Counted from the first letter of the stretch, positions 15,316 to 24,142 are shown. The stretch is 29,844 nucleotides of DNA from an uncultured Lachnobacterium sp. (GCA_900546625.1 URDU01000035.1:1-29844); one strand, 5' to 3'. Notes: generated from the sequence alone by a model not told the origin. Numbers and translations are program-made.

Positions 15316-16845
15316 TTAAACGTGCTGACTGTCTGCAAGCTCAGGTGTACCTCTCATCTGAATGAGCGGGCCACCCTTCTTCTCCACATAGTCCTTAGTG
15401 ATTGTAACCGTGCCGATATTGTCATCCTTTGGTATCTCATACATGATATCGAGCATGAAATCCTCTATAATCGCACGAAGGGCTCTGGCTCCGACCTTCT
15501 TCTCCTTTGCCATCTTGGCGATGGCATAGAGTGCATCGTCATCGAACTCAAGCCTTACCTCATCCATCTCAAGGAGCTTCTGATACTGCTTGATAATGGC
15601 ATTCTTTGGCTCCTTCAATATCTTTACAAGCATATCCTCGGTGAGCGCCTCAAGTGAGAACATGATTGGAAGTCGTCCGATAAACTCAGGAATCATTCCG
15701 AATTTACGGATATCATCAACAGTTGCCTGCATGAGCAGGTTTTCATCCCCATCATACTTGTCCTTCAAATCAGCCTTGAAGCCTATAGAAGCCTCCTTGT
15801 TCAGGCGCTCCTTTATGATATCCTCAAGACCCGGAAAAGCGCCTCCGCAGATAAAGAGAATATTTCTCGTGTCAACTGTGGTCATCGGAACCATGGCATT
15901 CTTGCTGCTGGCACCAACCGGCACCTCAACCTCTGAGCCCTCTAAAAGCTTAAGCATACCCTGCTGCACGGACTCTCCGCTCACATCACGCTGGTTGGCA
16001 TTTCTCTTCTTTGCAAGCTTGTCTATCTCATCTATAAAAATGATACCGTGCTCAGCTCTCTCCACGTCATTATCTGCAGCCGCAAGAAGCTTACTTACCA
16101 CACTTTCGATATCGTCACCGATATATCCGGCCTCAGTAAGTGATGTGGCATCTGTTATGGCAAGTGGCACATCTAAAAGCTTTGCAAGAGTCTTTACGAG
16201 ATATGTCTTTCCTGAACCTGTAGGTCCGATCATGAGCATATTTGATTTCTCAATCTCCACACCATCATATTTATTTGAAGCCTGCTTTGTACCGGTCTTC
16301 TCTTCCTCTGCCTTGTGCTTATTGTCAGCCATGACGCGCTTGTAGTGGTTATATACTGCAACCGACATGACCTTCTTTGCATGCTCCTGACCTACCACAT
16401 AGTCATCAAGACTCGCCTTAATCCTGTGCGGTGCAGGAATTGAGTGAATGTCAAGAATCGGCTCGACCTTTTTCTCTTCCTTTGGTTTTTTCTTCTTAAG
16501 CTTCTGGCTGTTTGGTATGCCTCCTGTCAGATCTGACAAATTTATCATGCTGATATTGGGCATATTGCCAAAATCCATATTGCTTATATTACCCAGATTT
16601 CCGAGGTTGCCAAAATTACCGTTGCTCATGGAGTCAAAGGTCTTTTGCATACAATCGTTGCAGATGCACAGGTTCGGCTGGATATGTATCATCTTGCCTG
16701 CCACGCTCTCCGGTCTGCGGCAGATATAGCAGACATCCTCGTAGTCGTTTGACTTGTTATCGTTTGTATTATCTATGTTATTTGTAGTTTCTTCATTATT
16801 ATCCTGAATATTGTCAGGTACTTCCTTGAAATCATCATTATTCAT
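15316..16845 (-). CDS. clpX: ATP-dependent protease ATP-binding subunit ClpX
   Basis: Unfoldase partner of ClpP. The N-terminal zinc domain uses Cys39, Cys42, Cys62 and Cys65. Walker A GPTGSGKT, Walker B IIFIDEIDK, a pore-loop GYIG (usually GYVG) and an IGF tripeptide in the ClpP-binding loop are visible. At 509 residues it is about 80 longer than most ClpX: an Asn/Asp-rich 35-residue leader precedes the zinc domain, and a GN-repeat linker (GNLGNLGNISN) plus a KKKKPKEEKK tract follows it. No clpP or tig lies next to it; gatB is upstream behind its own terminator, so clpX should have its own promoter in the 150-nt gap. Confidence 0.93.
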   Translation of the reverse strand: MNNDDFKEVPDNIQDNNEETTNNIDNTNDNKSNDYEDVCYICRRPESVAGKMIHIQPNLCICNDCMQKTFDSMSNGNFGNLGNLGNISNMDFGNMPNISMINLSDLTGGIPNSQKLKKKKPKEEKKVEPILDIHSIPAPHRIKASLDDYVVGQEHAKKVMSVAVYNHYKRVMADNKHKAEEEKTGTKQASNKYDGVEIEKSNMLMIGPTGSGKTYLVKTLAKLLDVPLAITDATSLTEAGYIGDDIESVVSKLLAAADNDVERAEHGIIFIDEIDKLAKKRNANQRDVSGESVQQGMLKLLEGSEVEVPVGASSKNAMVPMTTVDTRNILFICGGAFPGLEDIIKERLNKEASIGFKADLKDKYDGDENLLMQATVDDIRKFGMIPEFIGRLPIMFSLEALTEDMLVKILKEPKNAIIKQYQKLLEMDEVRLEFDDDALYAIAKMAKEKKVGARALRAIIEDFMLDIMYEIPKDDNIGTVTITKDYVEKKGGPLIQMRGTPELADSQHV

Positions 16846-16943
16846 AGGTGAATTACCGCCTTTGTATCATTTGGCTGCCTTATCAGCCATTTAACTATTA
16901 TACACTACTGAATAAATGCGTGCAAGCAAGCTGAGGCGCTTTT

Positions 16944-16979
16944 GAAAAAAAAGAACCGACAGATCAAAAGACCTGCCGG
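16944..16979 (-). terminator. Terminator after gatB
   Basis: On the minus strand CCGGCAGGTC and GATCTGTCGG pair over 10 bp (two G-U) around TTTT, followed by TTC and a run of eight T (16944-16951). It ends the aspS-gatCAB operon. Confidence 0.85.
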
Positions 16980-16999
16980 ATCCATTTTCTTAATATCTA

Positions 17000-18427
17000 T
17001 TATAACAGCTCCATAAGAAGCTTATTGACAACAGCAGGATTTGCCTTGCCCTTTGTGGCCTTCATGGTCTGACCTACAAGTGCTCCGATGGCTTTCTTCT
17101 TGCCATTGTGGTAATCCTCCACTGCCTGTGGATTTGCATCGATGACAGCCTGGATTGTGGCTTTAAGCTCACCCTCATCATTCATGCTCTTAAGACCGTT
17201 CTCCTCGACATACTGCTCAGGATCGATATCATCCGAGAATATTTTCTCAAATACTTCCTTGGCAACAGATGAGTTGATCGTGCCTGCATCTACCAGATCT
17301 ACAAGCTTTGCAAGGTTTACAGGTGAGAACTTTATCTCATCTGCATCCATATCATTATCCTTTAACAGTCGCATTGTCTCAACCATCAGCCAGTTTGAAA
17401 CCTTTTTCGGCTTGCCGCAGAGCTTTGTGGCAGCCTCAAATATGTCTGCCATATGCTTTGACTCTGTGAGAATCTTTGCATCATACTCAGGGATATCGTA
17501 TTCCTTCTTGTAGCGTGCAAGCTTCTGTGGACGAAGCTCAGGCTGCTTTGCCTTTATCTGTGCAATCCATTCATCGGATACGACGATTGGCACGAGGTCA
17601 GGCTCAGGGAAATATCTGTAGTCCTGCGCATCCTCTTTTGAACGCATGGCATGTGATGATTCCTTGTTGTCATCCCATCTACGGGTCTCCTGTACTACCT
17701 TTCTGCCCATCTCAAGAAGCTCTATCTGGCGCTCACGCTCGCCTTCTATGGCATGTGCAATAGCCTTGAAGGAGTTAAGGTTTTTCATCTCCGTACGTGT
17801 ACCAAACTTCTTTGCGCCCACCTCTCTGACTGAGATGTTGACATCGGCACGCATTGAGCCCTCATTCAATTTACAGTCAGATGCTCCGAGATACTGGATG
17901 GTCTGACGCAGAGTCTCAAGGTATGCGATAACCTCCTCAGCAGAGCGCATATCAGGCTCTGATACTATCTCTATAAGAGGTACTCCGGAACGATTGTAAT
18001 CTACGATAGATACGTCCTCCCACTCGTCATGTACGAGCTTTCCGGCATCCTCCTCCATGTGGATTTCATGGATTCTGACGTTTTTCTTTCCGTTTGCTGT
18101 CTCAATCTCCACTGAACCGTTGCGGCAGATTGGCAGATAAAGCTGTGATATCTGATAGTTCTGTGGGTTATCAGGATAGAAATAGTTCTTTCTGTCAAAT
18201 TTGCTGTACTGTGTGATAGTACAGTTGGTGGCAAGTCCTACTGCCACTGCGTACTCTACAACCTGCTTGTTTAAAACCGGAAGTGAGCCCGGCTGTCCTG
18301 TGCAGACAGGACATGTATGTGTATTTGGTGCGCCTCCGAATGCTGTGGAGCAGGCGCAAAAGATCTTTGTTTTTGTAGCTAACTCTACATGGACCTCAAG
18401 TCCGATGACTGTCTCATAGTTTTTCAT
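17000..18427 (-). CDS. gatB: Asp-tRNA(Asn)/Glu-tRNA(Gln) amidotransferase subunit B
   Basis: Subunit B binds the mischarged Asp-tRNA(Asn) or Glu-tRNA(Gln) and activates the acyl group with ATP. The start IGLEVHVEL and the zinc ligands Cys24, Cys26, Cys39 and Cys42 are intact, as are NRSGVPLIEIV and the DYRYFPEPDL kinase motifs. The C-terminal YqeY-like helical tail (about 325-475) is present. 475 residues is normal. It starts 18 nt after gatA at an ATG with AGGAGG and is last in the operon before a strong terminator. Confidence 0.97.
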   Translation of the reverse strand: MKNYETVIGLEVHVELATKTKIFCACSTAFGGAPNTHTCPVCTGQPGSLPVLNKQVVEYAVAVGLATNCTITQYSKFDRKNYFYPDNPQNYQISQLYLPICRNGSVEIETANGKKNVRIHEIHMEEDAGKLVHDEWEDVSIVDYNRSGVPLIEIVSEPDMRSAEEVIAYLETLRQTIQYLGASDCKLNEGSMRADVNISVREVGAKKFGTRTEMKNLNSFKAIAHAIEGERERQIELLEMGRKVVQETRRWDDNKESSHAMRSKEDAQDYRYFPEPDLVPIVVSDEWIAQIKAKQPELRPQKLARYKKEYDIPEYDAKILTESKHMADIFEAATKLCGKPKKVSNWLMVETMRLLKDNDMDADEIKFSPVNLAKLVDLVDAGTINSSVAKEVFEKIFSDDIDPEQYVEENGLKSMNDEGELKATIQAVIDANPQAVEDYHNGKKKAIGALVGQTMKATKGKANPAVVNKLLMELL

Positions 18428-18445
18428 ATCCTTTTTGCCTCCTTC

Positions 18446-19957
18446 CTACTGTGCACCGGCAGATTTATTGGTGTCTGCTGCATTTTTGTTACTGTATTTC
18501 TCCGCAATAGTGCTGCGCTTAAGCTCTCTTGTTTTTTCAAAGCTGTAAGCTGCGCGGATGATATTCTTCTCCTTAAAGCAGTCTCCGATGAGCTGTAATC
18601 CGATTGGAAGTCCGTTTTTGTCCATGCCGCACGGAAGCGATATTCCCGGAAGACCTGCAAGGTTTACAGATATGGTGTAGATATCACCGAGGTACATCTG
18701 GATTGGATCACTTAAGCTCTCTCCAAGCTTTGGAGCTGTGGTTGGTGCTGCTGGTCCAAGTATCACATCATATTTGGCGAATGCATCATCAAAGGCTTTT
18801 TTGATAAGTGCTTTTACTCTTAAGGCCTTTAAGTAATATGCATCATAATATCCTGATGAGAGTACGAATGAACCGAGCATGATTCTTCTCTTTACCTCAG
18901 GTCCAAATCCCTCAGAACGCGATTTCTTGTACATGTTGTGAAGGTCTGTGTACTCCTTTGTACGGTATCCGTATTTGACACCGTCGAATCTGGCAAGGTT
19001 TGAGCTTGCCTCTGCGCAGGCGATTACATAGTAAGCCGGGATGGCATACTCTACAAGTCCGAGGCCAAATTCTTCCACAACAGCACCTTTTTTCTTTAAT
19101 TCATCTGCCGCTGCAAGGATTGCCGATTTTACCTCCGGGTCAAGTCCATCTCCGAGATAATCCTTTGGAATACCGATCTTCATACCCTTTACGTCATCGA
19201 CAAGCGCCTCTGTAAACTTCAAATCGTCTCTGTTTACTGATGTCGAATCCTTCGTATCATATGAAGCGATTGCCTCAAGTATAGTAGCACAGTCTGTGAC
19301 ATCCTTTGCGATAGGTCCAATCTGGTCAAGCGATGAGCCATAGGCAATGAGTCCATATCGTGAAACTGTGCCGTAGGTTGGCTTGATTCCTGTCACACCA
19401 CAGAAGGAGCTTGGCTGTCTGATTGATCCGCCTGTATCTGAACCGAGTGCAAACGGTACCTCCTCTGCTGCAACTGCTGCACAGCTTCCGCCTGATGAAC
19501 CGCCCGGTACGTGCTCTGTATTCCATGGGTTTTTGGTTGCTCCAAAGGCAGATGTCTCTGTTGTGCTTCCCATGGCAAACTCATCCATGTTGGTTTTTCC
19601 AACGATGACACAGCCTGCATCCTCAAGGCGCTTAACAGCCTCCGCTGTGTAGGTCGGGATGAAATTGTAGAGTATCTTTGATGAACATGTGGTGAGAAGC
19701 CCTTCTGTACACATGTTATCCTTTATAGCTACAGGCACACCCGCAAGCGCTCCTTTTAGCTCTCCCGCATCAATTTTTGCCTGAACCTCTGCTGCTTTTT
19801 TAAGTGCACCCTCTTCGTCTATTGTGACAAAGCTGTTTATCTTTTCTTCTTTTGCTTTTATAGAAGCAATGGCAGCCTTTACAGCCTCTTCCACTGTAAC
19901 TTCCTTTGCCTGTATTTTCTTGCCGAGTTCCACGGCAGTTAAAGACATTAAATCCAT
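18446..19957 (-). CDS. gatA: Asp-tRNA(Asn)/Glu-tRNA(Gln) amidotransferase subunit A
   Basis: The amidase subunit releases ammonia from glutamine or asparagine and channels it to GatB. The Ser-cisSer-Lys catalytic triad is intact at Lys79 (VAIKD), Ser154 (PGGSSGGS) and Ser178 (DTGGS), the standard positions for the family. 503 residues, with a slightly extended Lys/Asn/Ala-rich C-terminal tail. It begins 17 nt after the gatC fusion gene, with AGGAGG, and is followed by gatB. Confidence 0.97.
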   Translation of the reverse strand: MDLMSLTAVELGKKIQAKEVTVEEAVKAAIASIKAKEEKINSFVTIDEEGALKKAAEVQAKIDAGELKGALAGVPVAIKDNMCTEGLLTTCSSKILYNFIPTYTAEAVKRLEDAGCVIVGKTNMDEFAMGSTTETSAFGATKNPWNTEHVPGGSSGGSCAAVAAEEVPFALGSDTGGSIRQPSSFCGVTGIKPTYGTVSRYGLIAYGSSLDQIGPIAKDVTDCATILEAIASYDTKDSTSVNRDDLKFTEALVDDVKGMKIGIPKDYLGDGLDPEVKSAILAAADELKKKGAVVEEFGLGLVEYAIPAYYVIACAEASSNLARFDGVKYGYRTKEYTDLHNMYKKSRSEGFGPEVKRRIMLGSFVLSSGYYDAYYLKALRVKALIKKAFDDAFAKYDVILGPAAPTTAPKLGESLSDPIQMYLGDIYTISVNLAGLPGISLPCGMDKNGLPIGLQLIGDCFKEKNIIRAAYSFEKTRELKRSTIAEKYSNKNAADTNKSAGAQ

Positions 19958-19974
19958 TTTTCTCCTCCTTGCCG

Positions 19975-20892
19975 TTATTCGCCGATTGTCTTTGGTACCT
20001 TGAATCCGCCGTCCTTCTTGACCGGTGCGTTGGCAAGTGTTGCTTCACTTCCGTCACCGTTTGTGACAACATCATCTCTGAATACATTGTTTACAGGGAA
20101 TACATGGCTCATAGGCTCAATTCCCGAAGTATCAAGCTCCTCAAGCTTATCGATATAATCAAGCATATCTGCCATATCCTTCTTGGCAGCCTCTGCCTCC
20201 TCCGGTGAAAGCTCAAGCTTTGCAAGGATTCCGACATACTCCATAGTCTCATCAGAGATTACGTTTCTCATGACTCCGTCCTCGCCCATCACCTTTGTGG
20301 TAACAGCCTGCTGCTCAGGAGTCTCATCCTCAGGCTCCTCGTCAAGCGCAGCACTTCTGACCTTTGCATATACCGCTTCATCGCATATACCCTGATTGTT
20401 GAAGCCTGCATGGCGGAGAGTACCCTCATAATCCATGCCTGCTGCAGCCATCACCTTGCCTGAATTTGGATTTTCAGTATCATGTCTGGCCCATACACGT
20501 CCGGCACCAACCTCATTGATGAAAAATCTGATGATAGCTGTGAGTGCCTCTGTCATGTAGCCCTTATTCCAGAAACGCTTTCCAATACAATAACCGATTT
20601 CAACCGACTCAACTCTCTCATCAATTTTAATTGCACTTATAGTTCCGATAGGCTGCTCGAGATCATTAAGCTCAATAGCCCACTGATAAAAATCTTTTTC
20701 GTCATACTTAGATATCCATTCCTTTAAAATAGTCTCTGTAGTATCAACACTCTCATGTGCCGGCCATGTAAGATATTTGGTCACTTCCGGGTCATTTGCC
20801 CAGTTGTAAAACATGTTCTCGGCATCTTCTATTTCAAATCTTCGAAGAGTAAGCCGCTCTGTGGCGATTTCTCTCGTTCCTAAATGATTCAT
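19975..20892 (-). CDS. gatC: GNAT N-acetyltransferase fused to GatC
   Basis: A continuous 305-residue reading frame with two unrelated parts. Residues about 5-178 are a RimJ/RimL-type GNAT acetyltransferase ([10 protein letters not shown] start, acetyl-CoA loop [13 protein letters not shown] at 104-116, and [13 protein letters not shown] at 141-153). A short acidic linker (184-195) leads to a complete GatC at about 210-305 ([34 protein letters not shown]). GatC normally stands alone at about 95 residues and clamps GatA to GatB. The longer in-frame start at 20913 is a TTG without support; ATG 20892 has AAAGGA 6 nt upstream. It lies between aspS and gatA in the amidation operon. The role of the acetyltransferase part is unknown. 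Confidence 0.9.
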   Translation of the reverse strand: MNHLGTREIATERLTLRRFEIEDAENMFYNWANDPEVTKYLTWPAHESVDTTETILKEWISKYDEKDFYQWAIELNDLEQPIGTISAIKIDERVESVEIGYCIGKRFWNKGYMTEALTAIIRFFINEVGAGRVWARHDTENPNSGKVMAAAGMDYEGTLRHAGFNNQGICDEAVYAKVRSAALDEEPEDETPEQQAVTTKVMGEDGVMRNVISDETMEYVGILAKLELSPEEAEAAKKDMADMLDYIDKLEELDTSGIEPMSHVFPVNNVFRDDVVTNGDGSEATLANAPVKKDGGFKVPKTIGE

Positions 20893-20926
20893 ATGTAATC
20901 CTTTCTTTTTCAATTTTATTTATGAC

Positions 20927-21142
20927 GGTTTCGCACATGTAACGTAAATTGCCGGAGAGTATACAGTTGTTCCGAAGAAAACAATATGAACTGCCACGGA
21001 GTTCCATCAACCTTGAAAACGGATATCAACTTAAAAATTATATTAATCTATATCGATTCAAATCCGTGGTTGACTTCATATTTTTTCTGAGGAATACACT
21101 ATATGCTAGGCCGGCTATATGTAACCGTAGTAGTGCGAAACC
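20927..21142. repeat. MITE-like element between aspS and the gatC fusion
   Basis: The 267-nt gap has nested inverted repeats: GGTTTCGCAC (20927-20936) with GTGCGAAACC (21133-21142), GCCGG (20951-20955) with CCGGC (21112-21116), and CCACGGA (20994-21000) with TCCGTGG (21063-21069). The spacings on both sides are nearly equal, as in a folded non-coding element. No open reading frame of interest and no target duplication can be defined. Confidence 0.45.
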
Positions 21143-21180
21143 TATACTCTAAAATCCAATAGCCAAACGCTAATAACCAT

Positions 21181-22512
21181 TTATGGCTCAAGTCGGCTCA
21201 AGTCTCGTGGGAAGAGTGTTGCCTCACGCACATTATCCTCTCCGATAAGCTGCATTGTAAGTCTCTCAAGTCCTATTCCAAGACCTCCATGTGGCGGCAT
21301 ACCGTGCTTAAAGGCTGAAAGATAGCTCTCCATACCCTCTGTCTCCATGCCACGCTTTGCGATTTTTTCCATAAGCTTGTTGTAGTCGTGGATTCGCTGG
21401 CCTCCTGTTGTGATTTCAAGACCTCTGAAAAGCAGGTCAAAGCTTAAGGTGTATGTCTCGTCTGCCGGATCATCCATGGCATAGAACGGTCTCTTCTTTG
21501 AAGGATAATGTGTGACAAATACAAAATCACTGCCATACTCTTCCTTGAAGTACTGTCCGATAAGTACCTCCTCCTCCGGCTCTAAGTCGAATGGGTTTCT
21601 GAACTGTCTGTTATATTTTTCTGCGACACGCTGCTTTGCCTCGTCAAATCTGACTCTTGGTATGCTTGTCACGTCAGGCAGCTTAATCTTTAAAAGCTCA
21701 AGCTCCTTGGCGTATGAGGTCTTTAAAAGCTCCATGGTGTACTGCAAAAATCCGGTCTCCATCTCCATGATATCCTCGAAGCCGTCAATGTAGCCCATCT
21801 CGAAATCGAGTGATGTATACTCATTCAGATGTCTCTTTGTATTGTGCTTTTCTGCTCTGAAAACAGGTGCAGTCTCAAATACCCTGTCAAAGACACCTAC
21901 CATCATCTGCTTGTAAAACTGCGGGCTCTGCTGTAATATAGCCGGTCTGTGGAAATATTCAAGCTTGAAGAGGTTAGCACCTCCCTCGGCTGACTTTGCA
22001 CCAAGCTTTGGCGTATGAATCTCTGTAAATCCATTATTATAAAGGAAATCCCTAAAGCCCCTTGTAATACCCTCCTGTATACGGAACGTAGCGCGCTCTC
22101 TTGGATTTCTGAGTGCCACTGCCCTGTTATTGAGCTTTGCCTCAAGCGAAGTATTCAGTTTCCATTTGTTGATCTGAAGCGGCATAGGCTCCGCCGGCTC
22201 AGATAAAATTGTGATAGTGTCAAGACGAAGTTCGAAGCCGTTTGGAGAACGGTCATCACTCTTGTATGTGCCGCATACCTCCACGGTATCTGCTTCCTTT
22301 AGATCATCGACGCTAAACTGGGATTTGCCAGGCTCATATACACACTGTACGAGTCCGTCCCTGCGTCTTAAGACGATGAATGCAACCTCACCCATATCTC
22401 TTATGGTGTGAATCGCACCCTTTACTTTGATGTTTTTGCCCTCGTAGTCGCCTGCAAGAATTTCTGCGATACCGAGGTCTTCCTTTTGAACTGCTCCTGT
22501 TAAGAATTCCAT
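21181..22512 (-). CDS. aspS: Aspartate-tRNA ligase, archaeal-type, probably non-discriminating
   Basis: A 443-residue class IIb synthetase: N-terminal OB-fold anticodon domain (about 1-110), then the catalytic core with motif 2 in FRAEKHNTKRHLNEY and motif 3 in GIGLERLTMQ. It lacks the large GAD insertion of bacterial AspRS (about 590 aa), so it is the archaeal/eukaryal-type enzyme, which typically charges both tRNA(Asp) and tRNA(Asn). The gatCAB genes downstream would then amidate Asp-tRNA(Asn). I chose ATG 22512, which has AAAGGAG 8 nt upstream; a frame extending to GTG 22581 only translates a repeat end. Controlled by the T-box at 22738-23080. Confidence 0.93.
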   Translation of the reverse strand: MEFLTGAVQKEDLGIAEILAGDYEGKNIKVKGAIHTIRDMGEVAFIVLRRRDGLVQCVYEPGKSQFSVDDLKEADTVEVCGTYKSDDRSPNGFELRLDTITILSEPAEPMPLQINKWKLNTSLEAKLNNRAVALRNPRERATFRIQEGITRGFRDFLYNNGFTEIHTPKLGAKSAEGGANLFKLEYFHRPAILQQSPQFYKQMMVGVFDRVFETAPVFRAEKHNTKRHLNEYTSLDFEMGYIDGFEDIMEMETGFLQYTMELLKTSYAKELELLKIKLPDVTSIPRVRFDEAKQRVAEKYNRQFRNPFDLEPEEEVLIGQYFKEEYGSDFVFVTHYPSKKRPFYAMDDPADETYTLSFDLLFRGLEITTGGQRIHDYNKLMEKIAKRGMETEGMESYLSAFKHGMPPHGGLGIGLERLTMQLIGEDNVREATLFPRDLSRLEP

Positions 22513-22568
22513 ATTTTTGTGCTCCTTTGATTTTTTAAGCGGGACGGAATATAAATTTGTGTAGTATT

Positions 22569-22734
22569 GTATATAGCCCACGAATTGCTACGTGCTGCGC
22601 ACTCCCGCAATTCTACGCAAATTTGCAATCCGCACTATCGTGCTACTTGCTCATTTACGTTAGCGTTTCAGACAGATACACATAACTGCAAGTAAACTTG
22701 CGTTATGTGCCTCTGTCGAAACCGGGCTATATAC
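22569..22734. repeat. MITE-like element between T-box terminator and aspS
   Basis: GTATATAGCCC (22569-22579) and GGGCTATATAC (22724-22734) form a perfect 11-bp terminal inverted repeat around 144 nt of non-coding sequence. Inside are two hairpins: GAATTGC/GCAATTC (22582-22613) and a long GACAGA..CACATAAC..GTTATGTG..TCTGTC stem (about 22671-22718). It fills most of the 225-nt space between the riboswitch terminator and the aspS start. Confidence 0.55.
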
Positions 22735-22737
22735 GCT

Positions 22738-22781
22738 AAAAAAGCCCCGGAGCATATCAAATTGATGAAATGCTCCGGGGC
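22738..22781 (-). terminator. T-box terminator hairpin
   Basis: GCCCCGGAGCAT (22770-22781 on plus as its complement) pairs with ATGCTCCGGGGC, loop rich in A/T, followed on the minus strand by six T (22738-22743). It competes with the antiterminator that contains GGTGGTACCGCG. Confidence 0.9.
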
Positions 22782-23080
22782 GAAAATTCTAAAAATATTC
22801 CGCGGTACCACCCGCTTTGAGAAAAAGGACTGTTCCTGTTTCTCCACTCTTATCCGTAACGTGGATGAATCGTATCTGCCTACTTTTGATATATAAAAAG
22901 CTTAATTCACATACGATAAACCTATCTATGCAATAAACCATATCAATCGTTCAACAGATCTGCTCCGGTAGTGTTCCTGCAATCAGCTCTTCCAAACAGC
23001 GCTCTCAGTCGGTGACGCTGTATTCCTGTCGGTGTCTGGTGATCCAAGTCTCCTTCAACGCATTTATTGTTCTTTTGTTG
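22738..23080 (-). promoter_or_regulatory. T-box riboswitch leader of the aspS-gatCAB operon
   Basis: On the minus strand, about 340 nt of leader ends in the T-box core GGGTGGTACCGCGG (22800-22813 region), followed by a terminator hairpin. The region 22940-23070 has features of stem I, including an apical ACAGCG/CGCTGT hairpin. Uncharged tRNA pairing with the specifier and with the T-box bulge would favour antitermination. The candidate specifier stretch GGAACACTACC (about 22967-22977) contains GAA (Glu) and AAC (Asn) in overlap; the exact triplet is not certain because ACT would fit an alternative register. Confidence 0.9.
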
Positions 23081-23086
23081 TTTAAC

Positions 23087-23115
23087 GTTATAACACAATA
23101 AACTTATTATTTCAA
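23087..23115 (-). promoter_or_regulatory. Promoter of the T-box/aspS operon
   Basis: TTGAAA (23110-23115), a 17-nt spacer and TATAAC (23087-23092) on the minus strand, predicting a start near 23080 just before the T-box stem I. Confidence 0.75.
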
Positions 23116-23308
23116 CCCATCATAGTCAAAACTTAAGAAAATAAAGTATAGGAATATATTATAGTTTTTCTTAATTGTGGTTATAACAGAGCCCTCTTTT
23201 GCAACAATTATTAAATAAATTTAGGCTATTCCCTATTGCCTTTATTGAATTCATATTGTAGAGTATATTTGGTATATGTAATTAATAATAATAAGGCAGG
23301 TAACACTT

Positions 23309-24142
23309 ATGAAAAAACTATTATTCTTTGATATAGACGGCACTCTCGTTGATTTCGGCAAGAGCACCATGAGCCCATCAACCGCTGATGCTCTAATAAA
23401 CGCAAAACAAAACGGTCACATGATTTTTCTTTGCACAGGACGTAGTTACAATCAGATTTATCCATCATTAAAAGCCTTTGATTTTGACGGCGTGGTGGCT
23501 GCTGCCGGCGGCTATGTCACTGTGGGTGATAAGGTAATTGCACATCATGTCTATGGGCAGAATCTGTTACAGAAGGTTCTTGACACTGTTGGTGACAACA
23601 ACACAGGACTTATCTTCCAGACAAAGGATAAAAGCATCACCAACCACAAGTGGGCTGACAAATTCATATCAGCATTCTCAAAGCAGTTTGACATGCATGT
23701 GATACAGGACAACCCGACATTTAAGGATATCGTGATTGATGATGAATTATCAAACTTTTCTAATCGATACGCTGATGTTGAAAGCACCATCTACTGCAAT
23801 TGCAACTACCACATTGATGATTTAAGAAAGCTCCTCGGCGATGAATTTGTAGTAACCCTGAGCAGCTTTAAAGAGCCTGAACCTTACAGCGGTGAGATTA
23901 CATTGCGCGGTGTCAACAAGGCAACCGGCATACGTGATGTGGTAGAGTTTCTTCACATGAGTCAGGCTGATACAATAGGCTTTGGCGATGGCCAGAATGA
24001 TTTTGATATGCTGCGCTACTGTGATGTCGGTGTTGCCATGGGCAATTCCAGCGATGAAGTCAAGGCTGTTGCCGATATAGTGACAGGCGATATCAAAGAG
24101 GATGGGCTTAAAAATGCCATGGTGCATCTTGGACTTGTCTAA
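23309..24142 (+). CDS. Cof-type HAD-superfamily phosphatase
   Basis: A 277-residue haloacid dehalogenase-type phosphatase of the Cof/YidA group (type IIB cap). The nucleophile motif FFDIDGTLVDF puts Asp8 and Asp10 in place; motif II is FLCTGRS near 50, and motif IV GFGDGQNDFDML is near 227. The alpha/beta cap lies between about 85 and 190. Family members dephosphorylate sugar phosphates or similar small metabolites in the cytosol; the substrate cannot be told. Start ATG follows AAGGCAGG. The gene diverges from the T-box operon and is convergent with the next gene. Confidence 0.93.
   Translation: MKKLLFFDIDGTLVDFGKSTMSPSTADALINAKQNGHMIFLCTGRSYNQIYPSLKAFDFDGVVAAAGGYVTVGDKVIAHHVYGQNLLQKVLDTVGDNNTGLIFQTKDKSITNHKWADKFISAFSKQFDMHVIQDNPTFKDIVIDDELSNFSNRYADVESTIYCNCNYHIDDLRKLLGDEFVVTLSSFKEPEPYSGEITLRGVNKATGIRDVVEFLHMSQADTIGFGDGQNDFDMLRYCDVGVAMGNSSDEVKAVADIVTGDIKEDGLKNAMVHLGLV

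Noticed and set aside
15590..16345. 251-codon plus-strand open frame inside clpX
   Set aside because: Ser/Ile/Phe-rich antisense frame of a conserved ATPase with no ribosome site; typical antisense shadow.
20893..20913. Upstream TTG start of the GNAT-GatC gene
   Set aside because: It overlaps the AAAGGA ribosome site that serves ATG 20892; the seven extra residues are lysine-rich and not family-like.
22513..22581. N-terminal extension of aspS starting at GTG 22581
   Set aside because: The 23 extra residues translate the end of a terminal inverted repeat and have no ribosome site, while ATG 22512 has AAAGGAG at good spacing and matches the family's start.
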